Assembly: GCA_036250225.1 (NCBI GenBank) | Contig: JAPZLL010000035.1 | Coordinates: 124,001 to 188,000 of the forward strand | Source: Cercophora sp. LCS_1 | Taxonomy: Eukaryota; Ascomycota; Sordariomycetes; Sordariales; Lasiosphaeriaceae | Direction: 5' to 3' | DNA length: 64,000 nucleotides | Program-made: the position numbers and the translations under genes | Shown here: positions 11,807 to 22,673 of the stretch, one piece after another | How the letters are laid out: every line of letters starts with the position of its first letter | How positions within the stretch are numbered: the stretch's first letter is position 1 | The notes under the pieces: model-generated | Told to the model about the DNA's origin: nothing | What the model saw: the letters and a program-made list of their open reading frames with translations, nothing else | The model's database searches: none

Positions 11807-13668
11807 CTATGCATGGCTTACTCCATTTGTTGTCCCGTTTGTCCCATTCGTCCCGTTCGCCTCCCTTTCTTTCTGAGCCAAGTACGCCTTTTGCCATGGC
11901 AACGGCTCCTGAGCGACTTTGACAGGACCAACATCACCGCCCTCTGCCCTCCTGGCCTTCCAGTCTTCAATATCACGATTGTCTACCCAGTTGCCGTGCA
12001 AGCCCAGCTTCAGCTTCAACGGCAAGTGAATAACAGCAAGCGGCCCGCCACTCAACTTCTGCGCATCAAAAATGACAACGTCATTCCTCAACTCATCGAG
12101 ATGGTTGAGCAACGCGATCAAATAACCCTCCCCCTCCTCTCCTCCCTCCTTGGGAATAAACGTCGGTTCCTGGAACGTCATGGTAGGGCCAGGAAAGTAG
12201 ACATCCTCCAGCCCAAACTTCCCATCCTGCGTTTCGTTACTGACCTTTGTCTCTTTTGTCCCATCATGTATATGCTCCTCCGCCCAGGTGTAATGGCCGA
12301 GACAGTTGAACAGTCCACCCGCAGGCGGTCCACACTTGGCAAAGTCGTACGGTCTTGTGGGATCGACAACAGCCTGCCAAAAGTGCTTGTACGGCTTGGT
12401 GACGTATCGATCGTCGATGCGTGAGAACTCGCCGTTGGTGAGCCACGTCAGCGCCGGTTTCACCCGTTCATCAGCAACGTAAACAGTTCCCTCGGGGTAC
12501 TCGACCGCCGACTTTTTGGCCTTGGGGTCAAAGATCCACCGCACGGTCGGCGAGCTGAGCTTGTTGCGCTTTGCGACGCCGTCGCTCGGCGTGATGTTGG
12601 TGTCAGGCGGGAAAAAGAAAAAGACATTTCCGTCCGCTACTGTCAGGTCAAACGCCACCTCGCCTGTGGGCAGCTCATAACAGCCCGCCACATGGCCATG
12701 GAATCCTGTCCTGTCAGTATCGCCCTGTTTATTCCCTAAAAAGAGTGCAACTCACCATTATCAGCCCTAAACCAGATGATGTCCTCCGTCTTGGCTCCCC
12801 GTCTCGGACAAAGGCCATACCACTGATCCTCATTCGGATCCCACGCAAACTTGTTTCCCCCCTTCTTCATCCGTTCCCGATCCATCTTGATCGGCGTCAA
12901 CGGCAGCACGACCCAATTTTCGCTTACGCCAACATCGTGAATCATGCCCGCAAACGGCGCCTTATACCACGCCTCCTCTTGTTTCTTTCCCTCAGCGTCA
13001 AACGTCCAAACAACCACATCAACGCTGCAATCGCTGCCGTCCCCGCCGGCCTCGTACGCAAAACAAACCATCTCGTTCGTCAGCGGATCAAATTTCGGAT
13101 GCGCCGTAAACGTCGGCGCCGTCACCTGGCCCTCGAAATCATACCTCCCTATTGTCTCGAGAGTCACAGGATCCATGGCGAACGGCGGTCCGTCCTCCTT
13201 CATGGCTAACAACATACCCCGCCAAAAGATGATGTTCGTGTTGGACGCGGTGCGTATGACGCCCTTGACGGACTCGTTATCCGTCCACGGGTTGCGGTAT
13301 CGACCGAAGAGGGCCTTGCGGGCGGTGGTCTCGGCTTTGTACCGTTCGGTGTGGACGTACCGCTGGGTGAGGTCCGCGTGGCCGGCGGCAATGCGGATGG
13401 CGGTCACGGAGCCGTCGCCGTTGAAGTGGATGTCGTCTTCGTAGAGGGGCGGGAAGCGCGTGTCGGGCTGGACGCGGAAGAAGGTGCCGTTGATCTCGGG
13501 GGGGATGGAACCCGAGACTTCGAGGTCGAGGATGGAGCCTTCGAAGCGGGAGGGTTTGTTCATGGAGGCAAAGACGGGCGTGGCAGGGAATTTGGTTGGG
13601 GTGGAGGAGGTGAGGCGGTTGGAGGCGTAGGGGGGTGGTGGCGAGAGGAAGGAGTGGATGTGGGCCAT
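11807..13668 (-). CDS. Carotenoid/stilbene-cleaving oxygenase (lignostilbene dioxygenase type)
   Basis: Non-haem iron oxygenase of the carotenoid cleavage family that splits a C=C bond in stilbenes or carotenoids. Coding parts are 13668-12756 and 12705-11807; the intron starts GTGAGT and ends GACAG. About 603 residues. The four iron-ligand histidines are recognisable in FTAHPKFDP (about 190), GMIHDVGVS (about 244), GFHGHVAG (about 307, formed across the splice) and LHGNWVDN (about 541). EINGTFFRVQPD and IHFNGDGSV are family signatures near the start. The architecture resembles fungal lignostilbene/resveratrol cleaving enzymes (CAO-1 class) more than retinal-forming ones. The tail has an NGTNGTNGTTNG repeat. 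The SnoaL-like gene 480 bp upstream on the same strand may share a pathway (inference). Confidence 0.88.
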
Positions 13669-14149
13669 TTTGGTGAACTTTTCTGTTCTCAGTGCGGCTG
13701 GGACTTGATGAGGATGGCTAATGGCGAGCGTGGTGAGTGGGAATGAGAATGGTGAGTGGAGTGGTGATGCTTTCTGAAGTGAGTGGTGTTTATGTGAAAG
13801 TGCAAACGGCTCGGATGCATCTACCGAACAGACATGACAGAATGGTCTTATTCTGTGAATGGGGCAAAATCCCGGATCGGCGCATCGGATTCAAATGAGA
13901 TTCCCTTGCATCGCATTCTGGGAGTCGGGGTTCGGCAGACAGGCACTGTGCTTGGCTGCCGGGTAAGTGGTTGCGTGCGGGGATAATGAGCCGGACGCGG
14001 GACAGACACAGAGGGGAAACCATTTCTCCAAATTCTCGGCAGTCAACGCATCATCAGCCAGAAATCCCATTTACGTAGGTAGGTGGGTGGGTAGGTAGCA
14101 AAAAGAAGTGATGCTATTCAAGCAAGTAAACAAACAGCAGGACGACTAA
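13669..14149. other. Intergenic region between two minus-strand genes
   Basis: About 480 bases: promoter of the dioxygenase and 3' flank of the SnoaL-like gene. A short GTAGGTAGGTGGGTGGGTAG run lies at about 14075-14096. No gene seen. Confidence 0.45.
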
Positions 14150-15010
14150 CTACAGCTGATTCTGCACCAACTCAGGCAACACCCGGTCCTCCTTGCTAGA
14201 TTCCCTCTCACTCGCCCCAGGCCTACTCTGTCCCTCGGGCAGTGCCAACGTCAACGGCTGCTCACTCTCCTCCACCTTGCCCGCCCAAATCGGCGCCCGG
14301 AGCGCATCGCCCTCGGTCCTCTTGCCCGTGACAGGATGCGGATAATGAAACGGCACGACCCGTGTATCAGGCCACAGCGCCTTCTGCTCAAGAAGCTCAT
14401 CCGGCCCTTGCGGATCTTCGGGGAAGCACTTTGTCGGCCAAGGAATGTAATTCTTCTTGGTATGGCTCCATCCGCGCTCAAACTCGGCATGCCAAAACGG
14501 AAAATACCGATACCGAAACAGCTTCCAGACCCCATCCTCCTTGATGTACTCATTCTCATAGAGACCTCCTTCCCACCACTGCCTGTGGCCTCTTGGAAAG
14601 TACTCCTCAATGTTCTGGTGCGTGCCGGCCTGCATGAGCGCCCGCATCCGACACCAGGCGTGGGTTCCGCTCGGGTCGACATCGATGATGTCCTGCATCA
14701 TGATGTGATCGAGAAGAAAACCGTGGACGGGGCCGTTACGACCTGCGACGAAATTCTTCTGGAAGCGGCCTTGGTAGAGACGCTTGATGCCGGCTTTGCC
14801 GCGGTAGCGCGAGCCGAGGAACTCGACGTAGGCGTCGGGGTGGTCGGAGAACATGTCGACTACTTCGTCGTAGAGGCACTTGTCGAGGTAGTAGCCGTAC
14901 TTGTGGTGGATTTTGCGCACTTCGGCTTCGTCGGACACGCGCGCCAGTTCCTTTTGGAGGGTGGCGACCGCGGTCTTGAGATCGGCGACTTCTTGTTCTA
15001 GGGAGGCCAT
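14150..15010 (-). CDS. SnoaL-like (NTF2-fold) domain protein
   Basis: Single-exon gene of 286 residues. A short coiled N-terminus (MASLEQEVADLKTAVATLQK) precedes an NTF2-like fold of the SnoaL_4 kind: EVRKIHHKYGYYLDKCLYDE, VDMFSDHPDAYVEFLGSRYRG, then IIDVDPSGTHAWCRMRALMQ and GGLYENEYIKEDGVWKLFRYRY. This pattern is known from ring-hydroxylating dioxygenase small-subunit-like and lyase or isomerase proteins of aromatic catabolism. Catalytic residues cannot be assigned. The C-terminal 50 residues are charged and low-complexity. Its neighbour is a stilbene/carotenoid dioxygenase in the same orientation, so a role in handling aromatic cleavage products is plausible but inferred. Confidence 0.8.
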   Translation of the reverse strand: MASLEQEVADLKTAVATLQKELARVSDEAEVRKIHHKYGYYLDKCLYDEVVDMFSDHPDAYVEFLGSRYRGKAGIKRLYQGRFQKNFVAGRNGPVHGFLLDHIMMQDIIDVDPSGTHAWCRMRALMQAGTHQNIEEYFPRGHRQWWEGGLYENEYIKEDGVWKLFRYRYFPFWHAEFERGWSHTKKNYIPWPTKCFPEDPQGPDELLEQKALWPDTRVVPFHYPHPVTGKRTEGDALRAPIWAGKVEESEQPLTLALPEGQSRPGASERESSKEDRVLPELVQNQL

Positions 15011-15935
15011 GGTGACTGTTGGCGACGAAGATGGGCTTGGTGATGCTGTGGGAGAGGACTCTTGTCGGAAAGCGAGGGCGTTGTGGCTTTAATTTGTAAA
15101 CAGGGGTAAGCGGCTTATGTTGACAAAAGAGTGACCGACACGACATGCGGGGGATTCGTGAGCTCATGGCTCGGATATCCAACCGTTAATGGTCCGGCTT
15201 TAATTGAGATGCCGCTTTTTTGGCGCTTCGGCAGATGTTCCGAGCATCGAGGCGGCATGTCGTATTGTGTGCGGAGTAACCCCGACTCGGAAAAGCGATT
15301 GCGGCTGGTAAGGTACTCCAAATTGGCAGTCTGAGGCACGAGGCGAGCAAACAGTGAAGACATGCGCAGGCGTCAACAAGTAATGCATGCAAGTCGCTCT
15401 CTATGCCTTCTCACAGACCTGGAATCTGCCTGTTCTATCGATTATGATCAGATGTTTTGGTGCAATTTAATTACAGACCAGTGCCTCCCGGGCAGCAACA
15501 GCCTTGCCGGATATGAAAGCACTATGAGAGCTATCTTGAACTCGGTTGACGGAGCCAATGGAGCTTTTCGGTGTAAATAACCCATGGGCTGAGAATTCCA
15601 TTTACAGCAGGTGACTTCTCCACTGCGACTCTATGTCTACGTCTTTCTGCAACGAGGCAACACCTCCAATCTGGCTAAACACTAACCGAGCTGGTTAATA
15701 CGCTCCAACAACGCAGCACAACAAGGCTGGCGATCAACTCACGCTCGTCAAGCATTGAGACGATGGACTCGGGATGATGAAAAAAAAGAAGGAAAAAAAG
15801 GGGACCAAAATGTGTATATAAGGACCGTTTCGATTCCAGATTCAAACCCATCATCACCCAGTCCAGCAGGAATCCCATCCAGCAGGCAGCAAACCCACGG
15901 CAAAGACACAGATACCCTTCCTACAGGTCCCCAAC
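15011..15935. other. Intergenic region, promoter of the next gene
   Basis: 925 bases between divergent genes. The 15011-15130 part is the SnoaL-like promoter. The right end carries an A-rich tract (15778-15800) and a TATA box before the secreted-protein gene. No coding frame of note. Confidence 0.5.
15814..15820 (+). promoter_or_regulatory. TATA box of the small secreted protein gene
   Basis: TATATAA lies 116 bases before the ATG at 15936, just after an A-rich tract. Spacing and sequence fit a fungal core promoter. Confidence 0.55.
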
Positions 15936-16555
15936 ATGCATCTCATCAAAGCCTTGTCAACCCTCTGCCTCCTACTCTCAACTCCCCTGTCCCTTGCCGC
16001 CCCGGCTCCGTCATCAGAGCATTCGAATTACCAAGCCAGCGATGATACTGCCGTTACGCTCGTTCTCGACGGACCGGTCGTGCAAGCTGACAATCTCTCT
16101 CTCATCACCACCGAAGCTTCGCCCGACGGCATTCCCATCGTTTTGATTCCCAGTATGCCTGCCTCCCTTCTCACTTTTCCATGAAAAGTTTCAATCTGAC
16201 CCACAAAGCCATCGCCTCCCTCGTAGGCAAAGTCCTCGATCTCCTGAGGGGATTCATCGATCAGCACAAGCGCCAAGAGGAATTCGTCAAGTCCACCGTC
16301 ACCGAACTCCGAAACCAGTACCCGTCCATGAACGTCATTGTCTACCATAACCAAGACAGTCGTCGTAATTTCAACGATGAGTACCACTGGCACCAGGAGG
16401 TTGGGATCGCGTTGGGTTTCACAAAGGGGTATGAGATCTTTGTATTTCGGTCCGGAACGTTTGACCGAGCGGGTGATGGCGGGTTTATTAATTGGGGGTT
16501 TTCGGGGTCGTATAGGCAGGATGGAACGCATGTCGAGTTTTATGAGATTCGTTAA
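15936..16555 (+). CDS. Small secreted protein of unknown function
   Basis: Two exons, 15936-16152 and 16209-16555, joined in phase 1 (donor GTATGC, acceptor AAAG). About 187 residues. A clear signal peptide (MHLIKALSTLCLLLSTPLSLA, then APAP) is followed by about 165 residues without cysteine, with TLVLDGPVVQADNLSLI, an amphipathic helix ASLVGKVLDLLRGFIDQHKR and a conserved-looking end DEYHWHQEVGIALGFTKGYE plus a glycine-rich segment INWGFSGSY. I do not recognise the family with confidence. A TATA box and a compact leader suggest a well-expressed gene. It could be an apoplastic effector-like or wall-associated protein; nothing in the sequence proves this. Confidence 0.75.
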
Positions 16556-17595
16556 TAGCCCCAGTCAAGGTGTTTCAACACGCAGAATTCGTTGTTGTCC
16601 ACCCGATGACGGCATGACTTGGTTGTCACGGCCGCGATAGCTCTTCTTTGTTTTGGTAGCAACAATGATAACACTGCTGTGCATTTTTTTTTTTTTTCAT
16701 GCCTCTATTCAAAGCAGATGGAAGCTGTCCAAACAGGATTCCACAGCCTGCATTTTAACTCGAAAGAGGAATGCAGACAAGTTAAACAAGTCAAGCATTC
16801 TTCTGAACCCCTAATTAACTATTAATTACAGCGTTCTGTGGAGTACTCATTTTTGACCCTTTCGACAGCGTAGAAGGGCCGGGTTTGCTGATTTCGTTGG
16901 TGGGAGAAGTAGCGAAGGCAGAGGTGCCTATGCAATGACGGCTGTATGCCACCGCACGTGTGCTTAAGCCAGCACTATTGGCTTCCAGACCGGGCCAGGG
17001 TCCAAGCTGTGTTGGACAGCATCCTTCTCAAGCAAACCAATGCCGCGCCTCTCAGCAACACCATCCATCCATTCCAGCAATATGACATTGTAATGAGAGT
17101 TGTAAAAACATTTACATTCAGAACACAATAGGTCGGTTGCTTCCGACAGGAGGATGAACTCAAAAGGTCCCGGTGATCGGAAAAGCGCCGTCTCATCAAG
17201 CCCATCCATGAAGATGTGTCCGCAATGCGCCTCACGCCCTGGACGCACGATGTGCGCGTGTCCCCAATTTATCCCCCATGTTGTGGTCCGGTCAATCTGA
17301 ATGTTAAAATGTACTGCCAGAGTCCAAAATTCCAGGAGTGGATAGGTTCGGCACGGTCAAGCACCTTTTGTGACAAAATCGAAGGACTTTTGGGTCAAAA
17401 AAGCCGATGATTGCACACATTCGACAGCACATTGGACGCACCCGGCTTTTAGACGAGTGGGACAAAATTCAGATTCCGGTCGACACATGATCCAGCGAAT
17501 ATATAGCAATCGAGCGATATAATGTGGCATGTATTCCCCAGCAGCTCCCTTGTCCGTACCGATTCGATAACGTCGCAATTCCCCCCCGCACCCAA
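16556..17595. other. Intergenic region without a recognisable gene
   Basis: 1,040 bases between convergent genes. Contains a T-tract at about 16685-16700. Frames on both strands near 16946-17626 overlap and show no motif. Confidence 0.5.
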
Positions 17596-19595
17596 TCACA
17601 CAATTCTGAGAATCCGCTCTTCCCAAGGCAAACTCAGGGTGAAAAAGTCGGGCCTGTGCACTCCCACCCTCCGAAATGTACCATCCGGCAAGCCGTGCAA
17701 CATGAGCCCATCGACCTGTCCATGATGAGCACCGTTTATGTCCGCATCGGAGAGGCCGAGCAGCAGGACCCCTTCCTTACAAAACTCACGCAGGACCGTC
17801 CCCCCCTCGTCGTAGTGGTCGAGGAAACCCATTCGAGCATACTTGATGCTTGTGCCGTCGTCTGTCGGATCTGGTGCTCGCAGATATACGCTATCTTTGG
17901 CTACATGTTGGTCAAGACCTTCCCGTCCTCCAGGCCTAATAGGCCAAGGCACGGCCTCAGCGACCTTGGCTTTGACTTCGAGATAGCCACCGGCGATCCT
18001 TCCGTAGGGGTCGTGCGGGGCGAGGTATCTCAACTCGACGCGGGTGACTTCAAAGTCAATTGGAACGTCGTAGGGGTACCGGAACGAGATGGGCCCGAGG
18101 ACGGATGCCCAAGACCACGAAGGCGCAAGGTACTCGGGAGAGGGAGGGAGCTTCGCGTCTCCCTGCCAGAGGAGCAGGTTGGCCATATCCTTGCGCCACA
18201 GGCCGGCGACGTATTCGTCGTTGTCGACCAAGCCCTGGTACTTTCTGGCGACGGCCGAGATGGCGAGGAGTTTGTCCCGCGGGTCTGTGAGCAAACGGGC
18301 GGTGTACTCTTGCACGATAGTTTTCCAGGTGGAAGCCGGGCCGAAGGCGTTGCCCGGCGAGGAAACCGACGGCTTGCTGGGCTTGGTCAGAACTGCGTCG
18401 TTGCTGATGACCGTGTTGCTAGATTTCCGCTCGAGGAGGGTCCATCCGTCGACGACTTGTCCTCCGTGGTGGTGGTCGGGGTGGCCTTGCTGGCGGCACC
18501 GCCATCTCAGCTGGTGCGTGCCGTATTCGAGGGTGCGTCTGGCGAGGGCGGATTCTTGGTATGTCCACCCGCGCAGGTCGATGGGCTCGGTGATTGATGT
18601 AGTAGGCCAGCCAAAGACGAGGACGACGGAGCCGACGGTTCCGTCTTTGCGGACGTAGGGAAGTTGGAAGAGCTTCTCTTCGGCGACGTGTCTGGGCTGC
18701 AAGAAGCCCTCTCCTACGGCAGCGGATCGTGCGGCCGAGACGGTAATGTGGGCTCGCTCGTAAACGCCGGCCATGTTTGCTATCTCGTTTAGCTTGTCGT
18801 CTGCGTCGTCCTGCAGGATGCACAAAGCGTCGATCCATAGATAAGTCATCCCCAAACTTTGCATTACGGCGACTGCGTCCTTGATCGTCTGGGGCAGCGA
18901 GGCGACTTCCATACCCGCGAGCCAGGCCTGGTGGGTGTCGTGGGAGAGGACGAGTGTCTGGCTGCCTCCCCAGCAGTAGCTGAGAGCTGCGTACGGTGGC
19001 TGCGGGTCTAGGGTGGAAGAATCTACGAGCTTCAGCTTCTGGGGCGAGACAGGTTCGCAGCCTGGCATGACCCTTAGCAGTCTCTTGGGGCCCACGGCCG
19101 AAACCGAGTAGGGAGAGCAGACCGAATGCCGGGTGGCACATTCGCCGATCCAAGCGCGCGCCAGTGCCGCGGTCGCTTTGGACTCAGGGCGTGTGTTGGG
19201 CGGCGTGTTGATGATCTCGGCCGCTGCTGGGTCCCTATTTCATGCGATACATCAACATATGTCCTACTGGCCAAGTCCGAAGTGAAGACAAACGCGCTGT
19301 CCGCACAAAGCCAGTGGCCCCAGCCAGCTATCTCGATGGACAACCGCGGCGGCTTGTTTCGGCCACCAGTGCCGAGGGCTATGAACTGACGGGGACCCCA
19401 AGGTGATCTCTCTCCGGCTCCGTTCTTCACATATAGACCGTAGCAATGTCGTGCATGGGCCAGCCATCTCCAAAAAGCGCAGCGACTTTCCGAGTGTTTT
19501 GCGAGTGGCAGTTGCGTTCCATCTCGATTGTCGTAGACGACAATCGAGTCACACTCAGTACAGGTGTGCGTTCCCTCCTCTGATGTTGGATCCAT
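17596..19595 (-). pseudogene. HET-domain protein with an apparent frameshift (or a 41-bp intron)
   Basis: HET-type incompatibility protein. The first frame (from 19595) gives a cysteine-bearing N-terminus (CTECDSIVVYDN...SESRCAFWRWL) up to about YVDVSHEI. The second frame carries the rest: DPAAAEII, then WIGECATRHSVC (the usual W-x3-C-x3-H-x2-C linker), YAALSYCWGG, YLWIDALCILQDDADD, MAGVYERAHITVSAA, RGWTYQES and a tail ending ERILRIV at 17596. The switch lies at the GGG at 19235-19233; one more G would give ...EIGDPAAAEII without a break. The alternative is a 41-base GT-AG intron (19267-19227), unusually short and removing the conserved DPA. So this is a lightly damaged gene, a sequencing indel, or a gene with a minimal intron. 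Confidence 0.75.
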
Positions 19596-19849
19596 TGATC
19601 TTGTGGTGGGGTCTCGGAAACTACTGTCTAGCAGCCTGAAGAAGTTGATGTTCGGTGTTGAAGAGTCAATGCCTCGTTAGGCTTCAGGCTTTGCCGCCCA
19701 ACCTTGGAAAGACCCCTCACTCAACCACGCACTCGCATCGCCCTTGGTGTCAACGGTTCGGCTGAGCGAAAATCCAACGGCTGATTTGCCGCCGGCCCCC
19801 TGAAACCCGCTAACCTACAGGGCACTGATGCACTAAGGCGACACCACTA

Positions 19850-20439
19850 ATGGCGCCGCCCGGGGTTTCTAAGCCCCCCAGCTTCCACTATGCATTTCCA
19901 GCCTCTACTTCTTTCCTGCACGACTCTCCTTCGCTTCGGAATGCAGCATGCCTTGAGAACTGGCACGCCATCGTCGCGCTCTACACCCGAGCGAATCTCA
20001 CCTACCAAACTGACAAGTTGATCGCCATCGCTGGTATAGCGAAGAATCTCCTTCCCATGTGGGCAGACGGGGGCCGATGTGCAAGGCTACTTTGTGTCAA
20101 CAATGGCAACCCGCTGGGCACAGAACACGGCAACTGATAATTATGGGACAACCATCCGGAGAAGAGGTCCCTAAAATACGGCCACGGGATCACGAGGTGG
20201 AGTTCGAGGAAGTAAGGTTCGATGTCTTATCTTTGCCTTTGCCTTCGCATTCACAGCTGCAGTGCAGTGAGGTCTTCCTTCGGGGGATGTGGATCCAGGA
20301 GATCATGGCGGTACAGCCGATGGCTGGATTGCTGTTGCAGAGGTCGCTGTCGGGAGGGCGGGGAGCATATCTGTATCCCCGAAGAGGCTCTGTATTTCAT
20401 TGTTTGAGAGGAAAGCAGTTTGAGAGGAAAGCAGTTTGA
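19850..20439 (+). pseudogene. Relic of a HET-domain protein C-terminus
   Basis: On the plus strand, NWHAIVALYTRANLTYQTDK followed by LIAIAGIAKNLLP matches the W-x2-IV-x2-YT...L...DKL-A-A-G-A block found after HET domains; the neighbouring HET gene has the equivalent TWKTIVQEYTARLLTDPRDK. Further on, in another frame, AGLLLQRSLSGGRGAYLYPR resembles the final GLLL...Y-R-G block. Frames are shifted between the two pieces and no HET core is present, so this is a decayed C-terminal fragment. Confidence 0.6.
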
Positions 20440-20450
20440 GAGGAAAGCCA
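20403..20450 (+). repeat. Three tandem copies of a 16-bp unit
   Basis: The unit TTTGAGAGGAAAGCAG occurs three times head to tail, the last copy ending in a variant. It lies in the 60 bases separating the HET relic from the monooxygenase. Confidence 0.7.
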
Positions 20451-20469
20451 AGTGAGATTTCCACAACCT

Positions 20470-21137
20470 TCATTTTGCGAGGCTCTTGTGTGCTTGGCGT
20501 GATCCCTTGAAATCCTGAGATGCCATGACAGCATTCGCGTCCTCGACAGATTCTGGCGCAGCCTTCTTTCCGCGGGGAACCATCTCAGCCTCATATTCTG
20601 CTAGGGCGTTTTGAATGGTCAAGTCGCCTTCCTTGACCTTCCAAAGTTGGGCCATGAGGTTGTCTACGTCGTTCAGTGCGTAATTAAGGCCTTGACCGCG
20701 GGCTTTTCGTTGTCAGCCCTTGCAATGGGAGCCAAGAAAACGGTTGACGTCGACTTACTTTGCAGGACGCAGTGGGCAGCGTCGCCGACGAGCGTAACCC
20801 TGCCGCCCTTATTGTCCCACGGAATAGTTGGCCAGTACCATAACTGTCTCAGAAACACAGGGTTTGAGTCCTCCGAGATCCATTGGATGGCCGAGAAAAA
20901 TGGGTCTTTGAAAAGCTCCAAAGATGTCGCCTCCTTCATCTTCTGTATGGCATCAAGACCTTCGCAATCAGCCTCCTGGCCTCGCCAGATGCGGACCATC
21001 TGGAAGCTATAACTTCCCGGGTCATCCTCGACTTGGACGTCGTCAGCTGTAGGGTGTTAGCAGGAAAGCAGCCAAGCAACAAACTGCAGCCTCCAAAACC
21101 GCTTGTTCAAAAGGAGAAACCTACTCGCATATAAGGG

Positions 21138-21224
<87 letters not shown>

Positions 21225-21708
21225 NNNNNNNNACCGCTTGTTAAAAAGGACAAACCTACCCGCATATAAGGGCAACCCCCCCCCCCCCCCCCCCCCCGAT
21301 GCTTACAGCGCATAGTTCACTCGGCTCAAGAGTCGTTTTAGCCTGCTCAGCAGTGAACTTCACAATCCCACTCCCAATCACCCACTCAGATGGCGTGGTG
21401 GCCCCAGCCTCCCTTCCAACAAGCCACTGCCTGATCTTGGAAGAGGATCCATCAGCTCCAATGACTACATCCGCTTCCGCCACGAGCACGTCACCTCCTT
21501 CCAGAATCAGCTTCACCGGGCCAGTTCCCCCCATTTGCAGATGAACAACTTTCACACCCCACTTGATATCCAGTCCCTGGGAAAGCACTCTCCGTAGTCG
21601 GGTCCTAGATATGCGCCGAAAGGGTGCTTTCATGCTAAATGCCGGTTCTCCAGTCGCGCGACTCTTTATGTGATACTGGGCAGAAAAGAAGGAGGGGAGA
21701 CTTTGCAC
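20470..21708 (-). pseudogene. FAD-dependent monooxygenase, incomplete and crossing an assembly gap
   Basis: Flavoprotein hydroxylase of the salicylate-hydroxylase/zeaxanthin-epoxidase superfamily. Recognisable pieces: FRRISRTRLRRVLSQGLDIKWG and the DG-type motif DVVIGADGSSSKIRQWL (exon 21708-21307, with a possible GTAAGC donor); ...FSAIQWISEDS and GGRVTLVGDAAHCVLQ (exon 21046-20759); and RGQGLNYALNDVDNL (exon 20702-20470) after a clean 56-bp intron with a GTAAGT donor. The middle intron would span 21047-21306 and contains the homopolymer tracts and Ns, so coding sequence may be missing there. Upstream, TLHWALG (near 21825-21840) is kept but interrupted by stops, and the N-terminal GxGxxG FAD motif is not found. 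Either the gene is decayed at its 5' end or the assembly is faulty. Confidence 0.7.
21097..21297. repeat. Assembly gap with 86-bp poly-G, 8 Ns, 22-bp poly-C and a duplicated flank
   Basis: Poly-G runs from 21139 to 21224, then eight Ns (21225-21232), then poly-C from 21276 to 21297. A segment of about 41 bases (accgcttgtt...cgcatataagggc) sits both before the poly-G and between the Ns and the poly-C, with only a few mismatches. This is typical of contig ends closed artificially, though a real G/C homopolymer with a local duplication cannot be excluded. Confidence 0.85.
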
Positions 21709-22673
21709 TCTGTCTAATCGTCCCAGTATAAGTCTTGTGCAATCTACATTTTAAGTTCCTGCCATTGCGGTCGGTTATTACAGTCTCACAGCTTTTGGTG
21801 ACATATTTGATAATCCGAAAGTGGCCAGAGCCCCAAAACCTAGTGCCCAGTGCAGTGTCATTACCCTATTCTTCGCTCGCTCTGCCCGTCTGACGATGTT
21901 CGGCCAAATGGCTGTGGCTACGAGATCTGGTGGCGGCGATTTTGTGTTTTGGGCTGCCGGCTGCGTCGAGTCTGGGGTACGAGGAGGTCAAGTACCAGAG
22001 GTGTAAGTGGGTCAAGTATGAGAATGAAGAGAGGGAGGTATGTAGGACGCAGGCAATGGGGGGGTGCGGCCAGATTCGCCGCAGACTACCAGGCTGATTT
22101 TGACAAGCCAACATATGCCAAGAAATGAGATTTCAAGGTGACATTTCGATTCAGGGGTAAAGGCCGGGGGAACTCAACTACCGATGGCATTCACCCCTCC
22201 AAGCCGCCCCCGTCTTCAAATTGCATCTGTTTACCCTTTTGACGTCACCAGCCTCATATTCCCGGACAATCTGTGCCCTTTCAGGATGGCGAACGTCTTG
22301 GCGTCCGCCTAAAGTGGTGTAGGTGAGAATATCCGGGACATCAACCACAACCAACAGTAATGTTGAAGTGTTGCTGTACAATCAGAGTCTAGCGCTAGCT
22401 ACTGGAAAGAAATCCCGGGGACTCTATGTCGTGACAGTTCCATGACGACACGACACATCAAAGTCGTATATACCAGAGAGTGTCCCCGATGGTCGGCAAT
22501 TTGGGCAGAATTTGACGTAAAGAGGAGAAGAAATGGCGTACACAATTGACTGGGAGGGAGAAAAGCTAAAGGGTTGTGACGGTGTATAAGTACCAGGCCA
22601 GGATCAGGAAGTGCAATGTCGGGTATCTGCTGGAATCTTAGTGTCATTCTTCGTCTCTTCAGAACTCCTCAAG
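21709..22673. other. Intergenic region with decayed monooxygenase 5' end and a promoter
   Basis: The left third holds traces of the FAD monooxygenase N-terminus on the minus strand (VMTLHWALG). The rest shows no gene. A TATA element lies at 22585-22590. Confidence 0.45.
22585..22590 (+). promoter_or_regulatory. TATA element of the proline-rich secreted protein gene
   Basis: TATAAG about 84 bases before the ATG at 22674. Confidence 0.45.

Noticed and set aside
17524..18597. 357-codon plus-strand frame
   Set aside because: It is the reverse strand of the HET gene at 17596-19595 and has no family resemblance.
11807..21708. Secondary-metabolite cluster (dioxygenase, SnoaL-like, FAD monooxygenase)
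   Set aside because: No polyketide synthase, NRPS, terpene cyclase or prenyltransferase in the window, and the monooxygenase is incomplete and 5 kb away beyond a HET gene.
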